The notes beneath the pieces were generated by a model, which was not told where the DNA came from, did no database searches, and was given only the letters and a program-made list of their open reading frames with translations. Below, piece by piece: positions 24,179-33,499 of a stretch of 64,000 nucleotides of DNA. Both the position numbers and the translations under genes were made by a program. Position 1 is the first letter of the stretch, and each line of letters begins with the position of its first letter. The stretch is from Antedon mediterranea (lineage: Eukaryota; Echinodermata; Crinoidea; Comatulida; Antedonidae): positions 12,281,001 through 12,345,000 of the forward strand of contig NC_092673.1 of assembly GCF_964355755.1 (NCBI RefSeq). Reading direction: 5' to 3'.

Positions 24179-25224
24179 TTAAGTAAATCACATTATGTTA
24201 TTTTGGTTTGTTCTTTTTGTGTGTACTAATTGTTTGATCTTTTTGTTAGGGTTACATGCTTAAAGCACTTGTGCTTATTTTGTATCCCATTCCATTATCT
24301 TATTATTTGTATTGTATTTGTATATGTTTTTATTTTGATTATGGAATAAAAATGTCGATGAATTGAATTGAATTGAATTGATATAGGAACCTGTAATTTC
24401 ACCCCCTAATTTGCATATTTCATGTAACTTGTACTAATAAATTGCATACTTTGAAGGTGAGGTGAGATTTACTAAACATTCCTATGTTGGCTATTAGAAA
24501 CCTGTATCCGAGTCATTTGAGGGCAAAACAAAGTCTCTACAGACATTTTAGTTTCATTATATATGCAATATTGAGAAATGGGGTCGAGGGTCAAATGTCA
24601 TAGTTCCGGGCATTTTTTTGTAAAATGTCTCATTACAGTAAATATAAATATATACATTTTAAATATTTTAGTGAAAAAATCAACACTCTAGCATTAGCGG
24701 TTTTCGAGATATGGCAACGCTGTAATTTCACTCCCTAATTTGCATATTTAATATTACTTGTACTACTAATTTGCATACTTTCGAGGTGCATGACGAAGTT
24801 GTGATTTTAGGAATTATAATACAGTTCTATGGTGGGTATTGAAAAACAATATCCAAGTCATTGAGTCCAAAATAAAGTCTCTACAGACATTTTAATCACA
24901 TGTAAATATTGAGAAATGGGGTCAAGGGTCAAAATTTGGTACTTCCGGACATTTTAATGTAAAATGTCTCATTAGAGCAAATATAAATATATATATTCTG
25001 AACCAGACTGTGCAAAAATGAACTCTCTACGATTAGTAGTTTTTAAGATATGGTAACCCTGTAATTTCACCCTAATTTGCATATTTAAGCTAATTTGCAT
25101 ACCTTCGGGATGAGTGTCAGAGGTGTGATGCTCAAAAAATAATCACCTTATCATATGTAACCATTTAAAAAAAAAATGTCTGTTTGCAATTTGTTTCACT
25201 CAAAATGCTAGATTGACTAGCCTA

Positions 25225-25625
25225 TAGTGATTGATTACAAATATTTGGTGTTCTAAGGTATTTTACAAATCATCATTTTATTTAAATATTATATATACAG
25301 ACAACTATTCATTGCCATCCAGCTTAACTAGAAATACTGTACTATATGTACAATAATTATTTATCTATTAATTTTAAATAACTAAAAACCCACCTAGGAT
25401 TTTCTTTGTGTTATGAATGAATTATAACTATATTACAGTATATTGTATATTAACTATATATGAATAATATGGTATTACTTACTCTCCCATTTGTGGCCAT
25501 GAGTGTTTCCCGCCACCTTGTCGTAGTTGTGTAATGACCAATTTATCATTGTTGGGAAATAGCAGGAGGAATGTGAACATTCTTAATTAATGATTCTTTT
25601 AGAACTTTTGCATCTACAACAGTGT
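25225..25625. other. Intergenic, nothing recognised
   Basis: AT-rich spacer between the foldback element and the 40 bp minisatellite. Confidence 0.4.
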
Positions 25626-25850
25626 TGTCTTCTACCTTATATGCATTGCTCACGCATGTGTGGATATGTGTAGATTCGTATGTCATTGCTCACGCATGTG
25701 TGGATATGTGTAGATTCGTATTTCATTGCTCACGCATGTGTGGATATGTGCAGATTCGTATTTCATTGCTCACGCATGTGTGGATATGTGTAGATTCGTA
25801 TGTCATTGCTCACGCATGTGTGGATATGTGTGGATTTGCATTTCATTGCC
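25626..25850. repeat. 40 bp minisatellite
   Basis: Five to six copies of a unit beginning CATTGCTCACGCATGTGTGG, with starts at 25644, 25684, 25724, 25764, 25804 and a diverged 25844. The period is 40 bp, so the frame shifts each unit, and plus-strand ORFs here are artefacts. Read on the minus strand, the first unit continues the reading frame of the RAG1-like finger (THIHTC), suggesting the array grew from that coding segment. Confidence 0.92.
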
Positions 25851-26446
25851 AGATTACATGCCTTTACACCGTACAATTGACTCGTGTAAAGCCTTAGTTA
25901 AAATCTTTGGGAGAAATACTAATGAATCATGATGAACATTCTAATCACAAATTACACAATCAAAGGTAGATTTACGAAGAGCAGCGAAGACATAATTTAA
26001 ACAGGACGTACAATAAATGTGAGCACAGGGGGCTATACGGTGATCAAAACTTAAAATGTTTGAACACAATTTACAACAAAAAAGATCTGCCTGCCTCTTC
26101 ATCAGTAAGAAAGTTTGAACTTGAACCATGTGTTAACATAAACGGTTGAATTTTTAATGGACTGTACGGTTTCTGATGCTCTCGAAATAAAAACCTGCAA
26201 CAAAAGTTGGAGTATGATCAGTAAAAAAAAATTTACTTTGTACCGTGTCATTTCTTTTTGTACTGTCCAAAAGACAATAGCTGCAGACAGTTACAGGGAA
26301 GATGGACAATTTAAATAATTCAGATTTGTGATAAATTTTACTGATCAGCACCTTTCATTTGTTTTGATCTTCTTGCCACAAACACAGCAAATTGATTGTA
26401 GAGCACATAAATGATTTTTGCACATGTGACAGACTAAACAACCGCA
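25820..26446 (-). pseudogene. RAG1-like N-terminal zinc-binding region, decayed
   Basis: Read on the minus strand, in order: CGCLVCHMCKNHLC then ICCVCGKKIKTN (26446-26366); after one frameshift, SIFPVTVCSYC and FFFTDHTPTF; after two stops, a RING finger with CCKLCSNIL, APCAHIYCTSCLN and FDCVICD (26070-25944); an in-frame TAG; then ILTKALHESIVRC and, after another frameshift, CNLAMKC..THIHTC. RAG1 has the same order: CxxC finger, HP..FC..C, HTP..C..C, RING, then a C2H2 finger. The distance from the last RING cysteine to the first finger cysteine is 26 residues here and, from memory, also in RAG1. In RAG1 this region dimerises and acts as a ubiquitin ligase; the recombinase core was not found nearby. 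Could be a relic of a RAG-like transposon or another RING/zinc-finger gene. Confidence 0.5.
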
Positions 26447-26962
26447 CTACAGGCTGTTTAGGCATAAACAGCCTGCTAGGCTGCTATGATCTCGTGCGAT
26501 CGCCAAAAATATTGCCTATGTTCAGGATACAATAAAATAAAAATATCACCAATTTTATATTTTGGAAAATGAAAATAACAACATTAACAATTAATTCTTT
26601 TCAAAAATTTATTGAAAAATTAGTTTTCGATTTTAGCTTTAAAAGAAACAAAGTGAAATTACACTCCCTGGCTCATCGCCGTATAAGTTGGTTTGTTTAA
26701 ATTTCTAGAAATATCTAGGTTGTGTAAGGAAAAACATTTTTTTTTAATCTATTGCGCAAAATATTTGTGTCATACACAGACTACTAAAAAGCTGTGGCTG
26801 ATTTTAGCAATCAAAACGGCTCTCGGAACACTTAATTTCCATTTTTGCCTATTTGACGTTGATGTGAGGGTGGCCTGCTGCTTCTGTTTAACTGATAAGC
26901 AGTGTAGCCTTAAAGCTTCAAAGATTGACTGGGCTGTATGCTCCACATGAACATCAGCACAG
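26447..26962. other. Unassigned region upstream of the RAG1-like relic
   Basis: A minus-strand open frame at 26770-26962 reads HTAQSIFEALRLHCLSVKQK and PRAVLIAKISHSFLVVC. It lies in the right place to be a further N-terminal part of the same relic but matches nothing I recognise. Confidence 0.3.
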
Positions 26963-27660
26963 ATGGTACTGAATTTACCATGCACATGCATTACAAGGAA
27001 AGCTGAATATATTGTTAAAGATCTGTTGGTGCAGTTAGATGAAATATACATAGATTGGATAGTGAAGGCAGCTCATAAAATAATTAAGGATGTTGATCAT
27101 CCCCTTAGCAAATACTTTATTATCAAACGCAATGGTAGAATACATGTTCCAATAACTAAGACAAACAGATCGAGATATGCCTTTGTTGAAAATGCTATTC
27201 ATATAATTAATTCACGTCACCATCGATAAAATGTTACGTAATACAAGACTATGTAAACAATGAAACTTTTAAAACGTAAATTTTTTCAATTTATAAATGT
27301 TTTTATATTTTTAATATTTTTAAACGTTTTAAACATTTTTAGCATATTTGAAATTTTAGCAATTTATAAATTGTAAAGGTTTTAAGAACATTCTAATGGT
27401 TTGAATCCTTTTAAAGCTGTTTTTAATCCTTTTAAAGCTGTTTTAAACTATTTTAATCTCCTGAATCCTTCTCAATTTTTATACCTAGTCATTTTTACAC
27501 CGTGTTTCATAACAATGCAATTATGTGTGTGTACATAATATATTATATTGTATATCCATTTATTTTTGTACTAATAATTGTCAATCTTCAAGAAGAATTT
27601 CTGTTGTTATTTTATGATGATGATGGACAAATAAAGCATTTCAGTATTCAGTATTCAGTA
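26963..27660 (+). pseudogene. LINE 3' end fragment
   Basis: The plus-strand frame at 26963-27229 contains KAAHKIIKDVDHPLSKYF, RNGRIHVPITKTNRSRY and AFVENAIHIINS. The HPL..y....sGR....kT.R...F...AI...N pattern is the C-terminus of many LINE reverse transcriptases. An AT-rich 3' UTR follows, with ACAAATAAAGCATTTCAG and a (TATTCAG)n tail ending near 27660. Confidence 0.7.
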
Positions 27661-27728
27661 TGCAAAACATGTAGTCGGCCAGGCAACTCAAGGAGTCAGG
27701 CCGGAAGTCAAATTTTGAGATCTGGAGA

Positions 27729-27872
27729 GAGTGTCTATGACTCCTGGGGACCAGACCATTGAATGACAATGTCAATGTTAGGCTTCTTTCTCCAGTAAAA
27801 CAGAATGCCCAGTAATATTATGCAGCATGCAAAGACTGATATTCCCCCATAAAGGGGGTAAGTTTGTCCTGC
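27729..27872 (-). CDS. Candidate last exon of a single-pass membrane protein
   Basis: Minus strand: acceptor TTTTGCAG, then a frame reading QTYPLYGGISVF, a hydrophobic segment ACCIILLGILFYW, a basic stop-transfer RKKPN and a short tail IDIVIQWSGPQES ending in TAG. The layout (one membrane segment plus a short cytosolic tail) is what a terminal receptor exon looks like. The acceptor sequence itself lies in a repeat present again at about 28010-28050, so this may be chance. No upstream exon was identified. Confidence 0.28.
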
Positions 27873-28130
27873 AAAATTCAAGTCTAGGCCCCCTATTATG
27901 AGATGTGTGAATGATGCAAGATCTAAGTCATGCCTCTATCGAAATGTGTTAAACGATAACTCGGAAGGCCAGCCCAAACAGTAGTTTCGTAAGCAAGAGC
28001 CAGAGCTTCCACATAAAGGGGGTGAGCTTGTCCTGCAAAATCCAAGTATAGGCCCCCTATTATAAGATGCGTGAATGATAACTCAGAACGACAGCTCAAA
28101 AGGTAGGCCTAAACACTACAGTATGTTAGG
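27845..28130. repeat. ~162 bp tandem duplication with CATAAAGGGGGT
   Basis: The block CATAAAGGGGGT(A/G)AG(T/C)TTGTCCTGCAA...TAGGCCCCCTATTAT occurs at about 27848 and 28012. A diverged third copy of its first part lies near 29769 (CATAATGGTGGAAGCTTGACC). Confidence 0.75.
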
Positions 28131-28290
28131 CAGTACGCAAGAACAGGAGCTGCCCAGGATCTTCCCAACGCGGGGGCTACATTCCCCGACGAAGGGGCTA
28201 TGCGAGCGAAGCGAGCATCACTAGGCTGGGGGCCAGGGGCTGCTAAGGGCCCCTGGTGGGGGTCCAGGGGGCGAAGCCCCCGGAAGCAAC
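28131..28290. repeat. GC-rich hairpin-bearing island
   Basis: A GC-rich patch in AT-rich surroundings, with GGGGGCGAAGCCCCC forming a stable stem-loop, GCGAGCGAAGCGAGC, and CCCCGACGAAGGGG. The CCCCGAC word returns near 29338 and 29690. Composition differs sharply from neighbours, suggesting an inserted element. Confidence 0.55.
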
Positions 28291-29029
28291 GCGTTCTAGC
28301 GTCATTTGAGGTCATTTTAATCAGATTTAGGGTAGCCATTTTTTCCATTTTTTAAAATGCATAAATAAAATACTGCGTACAAAAAAACGATGCGCGATGA
28401 CTGTTTCAATCCATATTTTTCAATTTAAAAAATAAAAGTTCAAAGAAAATTTAGAAAAATAGAGTTGGAGGTCCCGGAAATTGGACTTATTATACTTCAA
28501 AACATGAAACAAAATATATAAGTCCCTATCATGGTTGTGACTGAGCTAAGAAATGTTTGAAAAATAGAGATGTTAGGTCCCGGAAAATGCACTTCTTGTA
28601 CTTCGAAATATGACCAGCTTTATTGTTGGGGCTGAGCTAAGAAAATGTTTAAAACTAGAGCTGCAGGTCTTCAAAAAATTGCATTTTATACTTTGGAAAC
28701 ATCAGGCCTAGAGGCTTAAAAAAACGCAAGCGTAGACCTTTTTCAGTCGGGGAAATAAGTTTATTCCTCCCAAGTGTATGCGTGCGTACCATCTGGACTT
28801 CCGAGTGGTGAGAAATTCATGACATACAGGACATTGAAAATGTAATAACTTAGCTATAATAAGATGTTGGCTAAGCGAAAATGGCATGTTTTTTTGTTTA
28901 GTAATGGATGAAAAATTTATTTTAGGTGGCCCACGGTACAGAAGGTTACTTGTAAATTAAAAAATTGGTGAACATACGAACAATTAACATAATTCGTTTT
29001 TGCTGTAGTGTAGTGTACGTCGACGCAGT
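28291..29029. other. Low-complexity spacer with weak internal repeats
   Basis: Contains three diverged copies of AGTT/AGAT..AGGTC(C/T)(C/T)GGAAA(A/T)T..CTT near 28465, 28570 and 28660. No gene recognised. Confidence 0.35.
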
Positions 29030-29690
29030 ACACGACGTAACCGTCAGTAAACTTTGCCTGGAAAATAACTACAGTACACATTTTGGTCCCTGGATGGAAC
29101 ATGATATCAAGCGTTTCGACCCAACGTTGAACGATTCGTACAAATGGATACCGCCAGACAAGTGCGAACCTAGCTATTGTTTTGTATAGTAAGTTAGATC
29201 GCTGGCAATAATGAATGCATATAAAGTGCATAATATCACTCTGACGTACTCTTACGGTCAATGAAACGTCGCGGTTTTCTAGGCGCTGAAGCTAGCTACG
29301 AAGTGAACGCGAACGCTTTTAACTGTATATTATATTCCCCGACAAAAAGTACCCGTGTTCCCTTCGGTAACCGTCGGTAAACTTCGCCTGGAAAATAACT
29401 ACATTAAACATTTTGGTCCCTGGATGGAACTTGATATCACGCGTCTCGACCCAACGTTGAACGATTCGTACAAAGGGATACCGCCAGACAAGTGCGTACC
29501 TAGCTAATGTTTAGTAGTAAGTTAGATCGCTGGCAATAAATGAATGCATAAAAGTGCATAATAGCCCTCTGACGTACTCTCACGGTCAATGGAACGTCAT
29601 GGTTTTCTAGGTGCTGAAGCTATATGAAGTGAACGCGAACGTTTTTTACTGTACTGTATATTATATTCCCCGACAAAAAGTACCCGTGTT
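29030..29690. repeat. Tandem duplication of a ~330 bp unit
   Basis: Two units: GTAACCGTCAGTAAACTTTGCC near 29037 and GTAACCGTCGGTAAACTTCGCC near 29368, both followed by CTGGAAAATAACTACA, TTTTGGTCCCTGGATGGAAC and later GCCAGACAAGTGCG, each ending CCCCGACAAAAAGTACCCGT. In copy 1 the plus strand is open (HFGPWMEHDIKRFDPTLNDS). In copy 2 several codons change non-conservatively and a stop appears, so no coding function is inferred. Confidence 0.85.
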
Positions 29691-29719
29691 CCCCGACGGG
29701 GGGGCTAGAGCCCCCGTAG

Positions 29720-29745
29720 CCCCCCCCCCCCCCCCCCCCCCCCCC
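29720..29745. repeat. Poly-C/poly-G tract (26 bp)
   Basis: Uninterrupted run of 26 C directly after a GGGGGGGCTAGAGCCCCC inverted repeat. A tract of this kind is prone to length error in assembly. A second, 13 bp poly-C run lies at 46318-46330. Confidence 0.95.
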
Positions 29746-29849
29746 GCTGGCGCCACCACTGGAGCTGCCCCATAATGGTGGAAGCTTGACCTGCAAGATC
29801 TAGCCTAAGTCAGCCCAAACAGAACTGTGGACCTAACCACTATGTTAGG

Positions 29850-30130
29850 CCGTAATGAGTGTTCTGAAATTTGTTGGGCACTTAACTTAGGCTAGCCTAC
29901 TAGGCCTAGGAAATTGACATTTGTTTGGAAAAAGAGTTTGGAATGTTCCATTCAGTTCAGAATCATTCAATCATTGCAACAATCATACCAATGATCCAAT
30001 CAGGGAATTGATATTGGCCATCAGCTAGGCCTGGTATACTAGAGGCTATTTAGACTAAGCCTAGGCCTAGTACAGGCCTACCTACATATACTGCAGGCCT
30101 AGGCTAATAAGACTAGCCTAGGCCTAGAGA
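29850..30130. repeat. AGGCCTAG-rich stretch
   Basis: Many overlapping TAGGCCTAG, CTAGGCCTA and GGCTAGCCTA palindromes, a composition feature scattered through the whole window but densest here. No gene seen. Confidence 0.6.
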
Positions 30131-30724
30131 GTAGAGAGACGCGGTATGGCGACCGAAATGTATTAAATCAGGACCGAAATGAAGTCTAAACATGGTCTAA
30201 ACTCACCCTCCAACATGATTGCCTTTTTATAGTTTTATCATCTTCTTTTGTAACCGTAAAAGAAATGAAATCGCGTTTTTGGGGGGAACCATACATCTTT
30301 GTATTCCTCTCTGTGTTAAACCTCCTCGCTCATACAAAATCTATATAAAACAACTAGACCTAGGCATAGAACTTGGGGTGCCTACGTACGCACAGGCCTC
30401 TCATTTTCAAGTTTCTTCAGCAAAAACAATCCAAGATTATTCTCTCTCTGCGCTGCATGCTGAGTATGTAATGTGTGGAGGGCGCCGCGTACGTCACATC
30501 AATAGTACACCAAAGATTTTATAAATCTCTCTGACAAACAACATCATGATTGTGTTATTTAGTACAATTTCAATTTCTTTTATTTCGGAAAAATGTCATC
30601 CATCAACAAAGGTACAAACAAAAAAAGAAAAACTATTTATTATTTCTACTTGCATTGTATTTTTTTCCTTACCTTTTTTGTCAGAGTTTGTAAATAAATA
30701 AATGTTATAAAATGTAAATGTTTA
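30131..30724. other. Unassigned
   Basis: Includes a 101-codon plus-strand frame (30219-30524) with no recognised domain and no support from composition or splicing. AGGACCGAAATG is repeated near 30148 and 30170. Confidence 0.3.
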
Positions 30725-32640
30725 AAATGTTGAATATTATTGGAATTACCGAAACGTGGGGTATAACCTCTTCCGAAGAGATCATGATGGTACAACCTCA
30801 GCAGGAGGAGTAATTATGTTATCTCACAAGTCATTGTGTCACAAGTAATATCTCCGTGTTATGTAGGCCTACTAATCAGTATAATGAAAGCTTCTTTTTT
30901 GTGGTCTTTTGTCATAAGTTTTGATTTTATGTATGTGAGAAAGAACAGAAAAGAAAGACAATAAAAATTATTATTATCTGAAACACTATTGGTTGGTGTA
31001 TGTCAACACAAACCAACAGAGCCCTAAGTATACTAATCCACGAAGCAGAATTTAACTCACCGACTGTTAAGCGGAGACTTTAATTATCCCAAGGTTAAGT
31101 GGGAGGAATATAGAGTAGAAGCTGAAGGCATAAATGGAGAAGATGCTGAAAGGTTTTATGAAACAACGCAAGATATACTTTTGCATCAGCATGTAACAGA
31201 GTCAACAAGACACAAGGAAGGAAAAAAACCATCATTACTCGACCTGATTTTTACAAATGATGAACAATCTATTGAAGAAATACGGGATTGTATGTGTAGC
31301 CAATTTGGGAAATGTGACCATGATGTATTGTGTTTTGAGTACTAGAAACCCTATGGGAAGTGATGAAAAAAGCAAAAGAACTATGCAAAAGGTGACTATA
31401 AGAAGCTAAATGATGCTTTTGGGATGCTTGACTGGGATGTCCTGTTTGATAATAAGGACTTTAACCAGGCATGGAAAACCTGTAAGGAAACTTACAACCA
31501 AGAGACTGATATCAGTACAAAGATTACATTGAATTCAAACAACAGAGAAATGTTGCAAGGGCAAATGCGAAAAAGGCACGTATAGAACATGAGAGAAAAC
31601 TACTGAAAAACTTTAAATCCTAAGCCAGTGTATAAGTACATTAGAGAACAACAAATGGTGAAAGAAGGCATATCAAAACTTGAAAAAGAAGATAGGAGTT
31701 TGACTGAAAATGACCAGGAAGCAGTTGAAATTTTAAGTACGTTTTTTTGAATCCGTGTATACCAAAAAACCCGATGGTGACCTGCCCCAGTTTGAAAACA
31801 GGTACGCACTTAACATTAACAAGGCCATATAGATGGCTGCAGTCGCGTGCTCGTTAGTGTTTATCGACCGACCAACCTACCAACTGACCGAAATTACTGA
31901 ACATGTTTAAAAATGTTGAAATGTTTAAAAACATTTATATTTTTTTAATTTACACGTGCGTAGCCTGTCACTTTTGACGTGCTCGTATAACGTAATTTCG
32001 AGTTGAAAAATAAGTCAAGAAAACAGAAATCGGGCAAAAAGAGTGCGCAATAACATTTAACGCGCAGTGCGCGCGCAAAAATCTGCGCACTCATGGCAAT
32101 TTTGTAAACGCTTAAAATTTCCTGAAACGTACTCTTATTTCATCGAAAATAAACTTTGAAAATTTTAAGCGCGCGTACGCATGCGTTACATGCGCTACGC
32201 ACGTAATTGTATTGCCATATGATGATTTATGCCCTGAAATTTATGAGTACCAAATGTTATTTAATTGTGATTCATGGTTGTGAAGATATGATTACAAACG
32301 TGATTTCGTTAAATCGTGCGTAGACCGCGTAATTTTTTATTGCGCACCGTGAAAACATAACCACATCGATTCCTGGCCATAAGGAACATACTGTGAAAAA
32401 TTGACTTAGCTAGATTAAACTGATATCAAGATAAGGTCAGAAAGCGATAAAACGCATAGTGATACCGGACCGACAGACAGACCGACCGACCGACCGACAT
32501 AGTGAACTATAGAGTCGCGTCCACGCGACTAAAAATGTTATGTTTTCAGTAGAAGATTATATTAATCAAACAGCAACCAAGCCAAGCCCCTGGGCCAGAC
32601 GGTATCCGTAAAATTAGGTGCAGTTATACAAATGGAAATC
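30725..32640 (+). pseudogene. Decayed LINE endonuclease/RT, interrupted by a hairpin-ended element
   Basis: Pieces in order: LNIIGITETWG and RRDHDGTTSAGGVI (about 30730-30830), the endonuclease E and GGGV motifs; SGDFNYPKVKWEEY, LLHQHVTESTRHKEGK and SLLDLIFTND (about 31065-31265); a broken SDH region with DHDVLCFEY; a basic linker; FFESVYTKKPDG (near 31750). Then comes the insertion at 31819-32535, after which VMFSVEDYINQTATK and PGPDGIR continue the linker-to-RT sequence. Several frameshifts and stops; inactive. The LINE is truncated at the start of the RT. Confidence 0.78.
31819..32535 (+). mobile_element. Hairpin-ended GACAGACA element, copy B
   Basis: Same core and right end as copy A: TAGTGAACTATAGAGTCGCG and TCCACGCGACTAAAAA. 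The left end is a variant, ACAAGGCCATATAGATGGCT then GCAGTCGCGTGCTCGTTAGT, and lacks the left (GACAGAC)n tract. It sits inside the 30.7-32.6 kb LINE relic, between codons that read continuously on either side. Confidence 0.8.
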
Positions 32641-33499
32641 ACATACATATCTAATGTCAAAAGTTAATGTTATCACTTTGTATGTATTTTTTATAATGAT
32701 TTTCCAAAAGAATTGTTAAATATGACAGCATAAAAGTAAAAGTTACTTTCTAGCTTTCAAATTAATTACTTTTTTTTACCTTTGAACTGAGATATCTAAA
32801 AAATGGGATTGAATAATAATATATTTTATCTTTTAGTAAGGTCGACAACATGTAAGGAAAACCTATATTACAATCGAAAAATTTACTCCCAATTCCATTC
32901 AGATCGACTGCATTTATTTTAAAAGCATCGAATGTGGGGCCAAAAAAGATCGAGTACTTTGTTATCGGAGCGAGCAATGTTCGGCTTGGAGTCATCAGCG
33001 GATTATTCTTTAAAAAAACATGAGACTAACTAACTAATTTGAAGAAGTATTCTTGTTTAAAAAATTAAGAACTGCTTCTTCTATTAAACCAACAGGTACA
33101 GTTGATGTGTTGTATTTAAATTTGATTAAATATCTTAAACTTTTTCATTAGTACTATATAAATATGTGTCGGTAACTGAATATAGGGAACTGGAATGCTT
33201 GTCAGGCTTGTCAAAAATAAACCGTCACTATCTATAGTATCTGTGCATGTACCGTATAGGCCTACAAAATGGGAATTTTATTTTTGTAAAAACCCAATAC
33301 TAGTAAAAAACCTAATACTAGTAGTATTGAATCATTTGCTTGGCCAAGGTTATATCATTGTTCTCTCTACAATAAGCTGTTTTGGATCATTGCGTCGTTG
33401 TAGTGTACCTATTTTCAGAATAAATTGTATATGCATACTACTGTATGCTAATTTGAATAACTATTACGTGCCGACGTTATTACTGAATGAAACAGTATC
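32641..33499. other. 5' flank of the MFSD6-like gene
   Basis: AT-rich; no TATA box or exon could be supported. A plus-strand frame at 33195-33530 is in a different frame from the gene. Confidence 0.35.

Larger units (their letters stand above)
19022..24380 (+). mobile_element. Non-LTR retrotransposon insertion with intact ORF2
   Basis: Inserted into a foldback unit: host sequence GCGGTTTTCGA stops at 19022 and resumes as ATATAGGAACCTGTAATTTC after an (AATTG)n tail ending near 24380. Contents: the 3' part of an ORF1 (to 19689), an 890 bp inter-ORF region, a 988-codon ORF2 (20581-23547), a TTAA-flanked MITE (23553-24178) and a 3' UTR with AATAAAAATG before the tail. The 5' end begins inside ORF1, so the copy is 5' truncated or is two adjacent insertions: an ORF1-only element ending near 19880 with a GTTTGTTTGTTT tail, and a separate ORF2 element. 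Confidence 0.85.
15727..25224. mobile_element. Foldback-type element with tandem-repeat inverted arms
   Basis: The left end TAGGCTAGTCAATCTAGCA (15727) and the right end TGCTAGATTGACTAGCCTA (to 25224) are inverted copies, and the homology continues inward for over 1 kb. The arms are built of ~345 bp tandem units; the word CGACCCCATTTCTCAAT recurs at about 16039, 16384 and 16733, and its complement at about 17745, 18890, 24575 and 24912. Orientation flips near 17190 and again near 17580. Without the inserted 0.8 kb element (18041-18845) and LINE (19022-24380) the element is about 3.3 kb. Each unit carries ATGCAAAT octamers. TAG flanks both ends (possible 3 bp target duplication). No transposase seen, so it is non-autonomous. 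Confidence 0.75.

Noticed and set aside
25622-25932. Cysteine-rich plus-strand ORFs (HVWICVDSY repeats)
   Set aside because: They are the 40 bp minisatellite read in shifting frames.
28917-29261. 114-codon minus and 74-codon plus ORFs
   Set aside because: They lie in a tandem duplication whose second copy breaks both frames with non-conservative changes.
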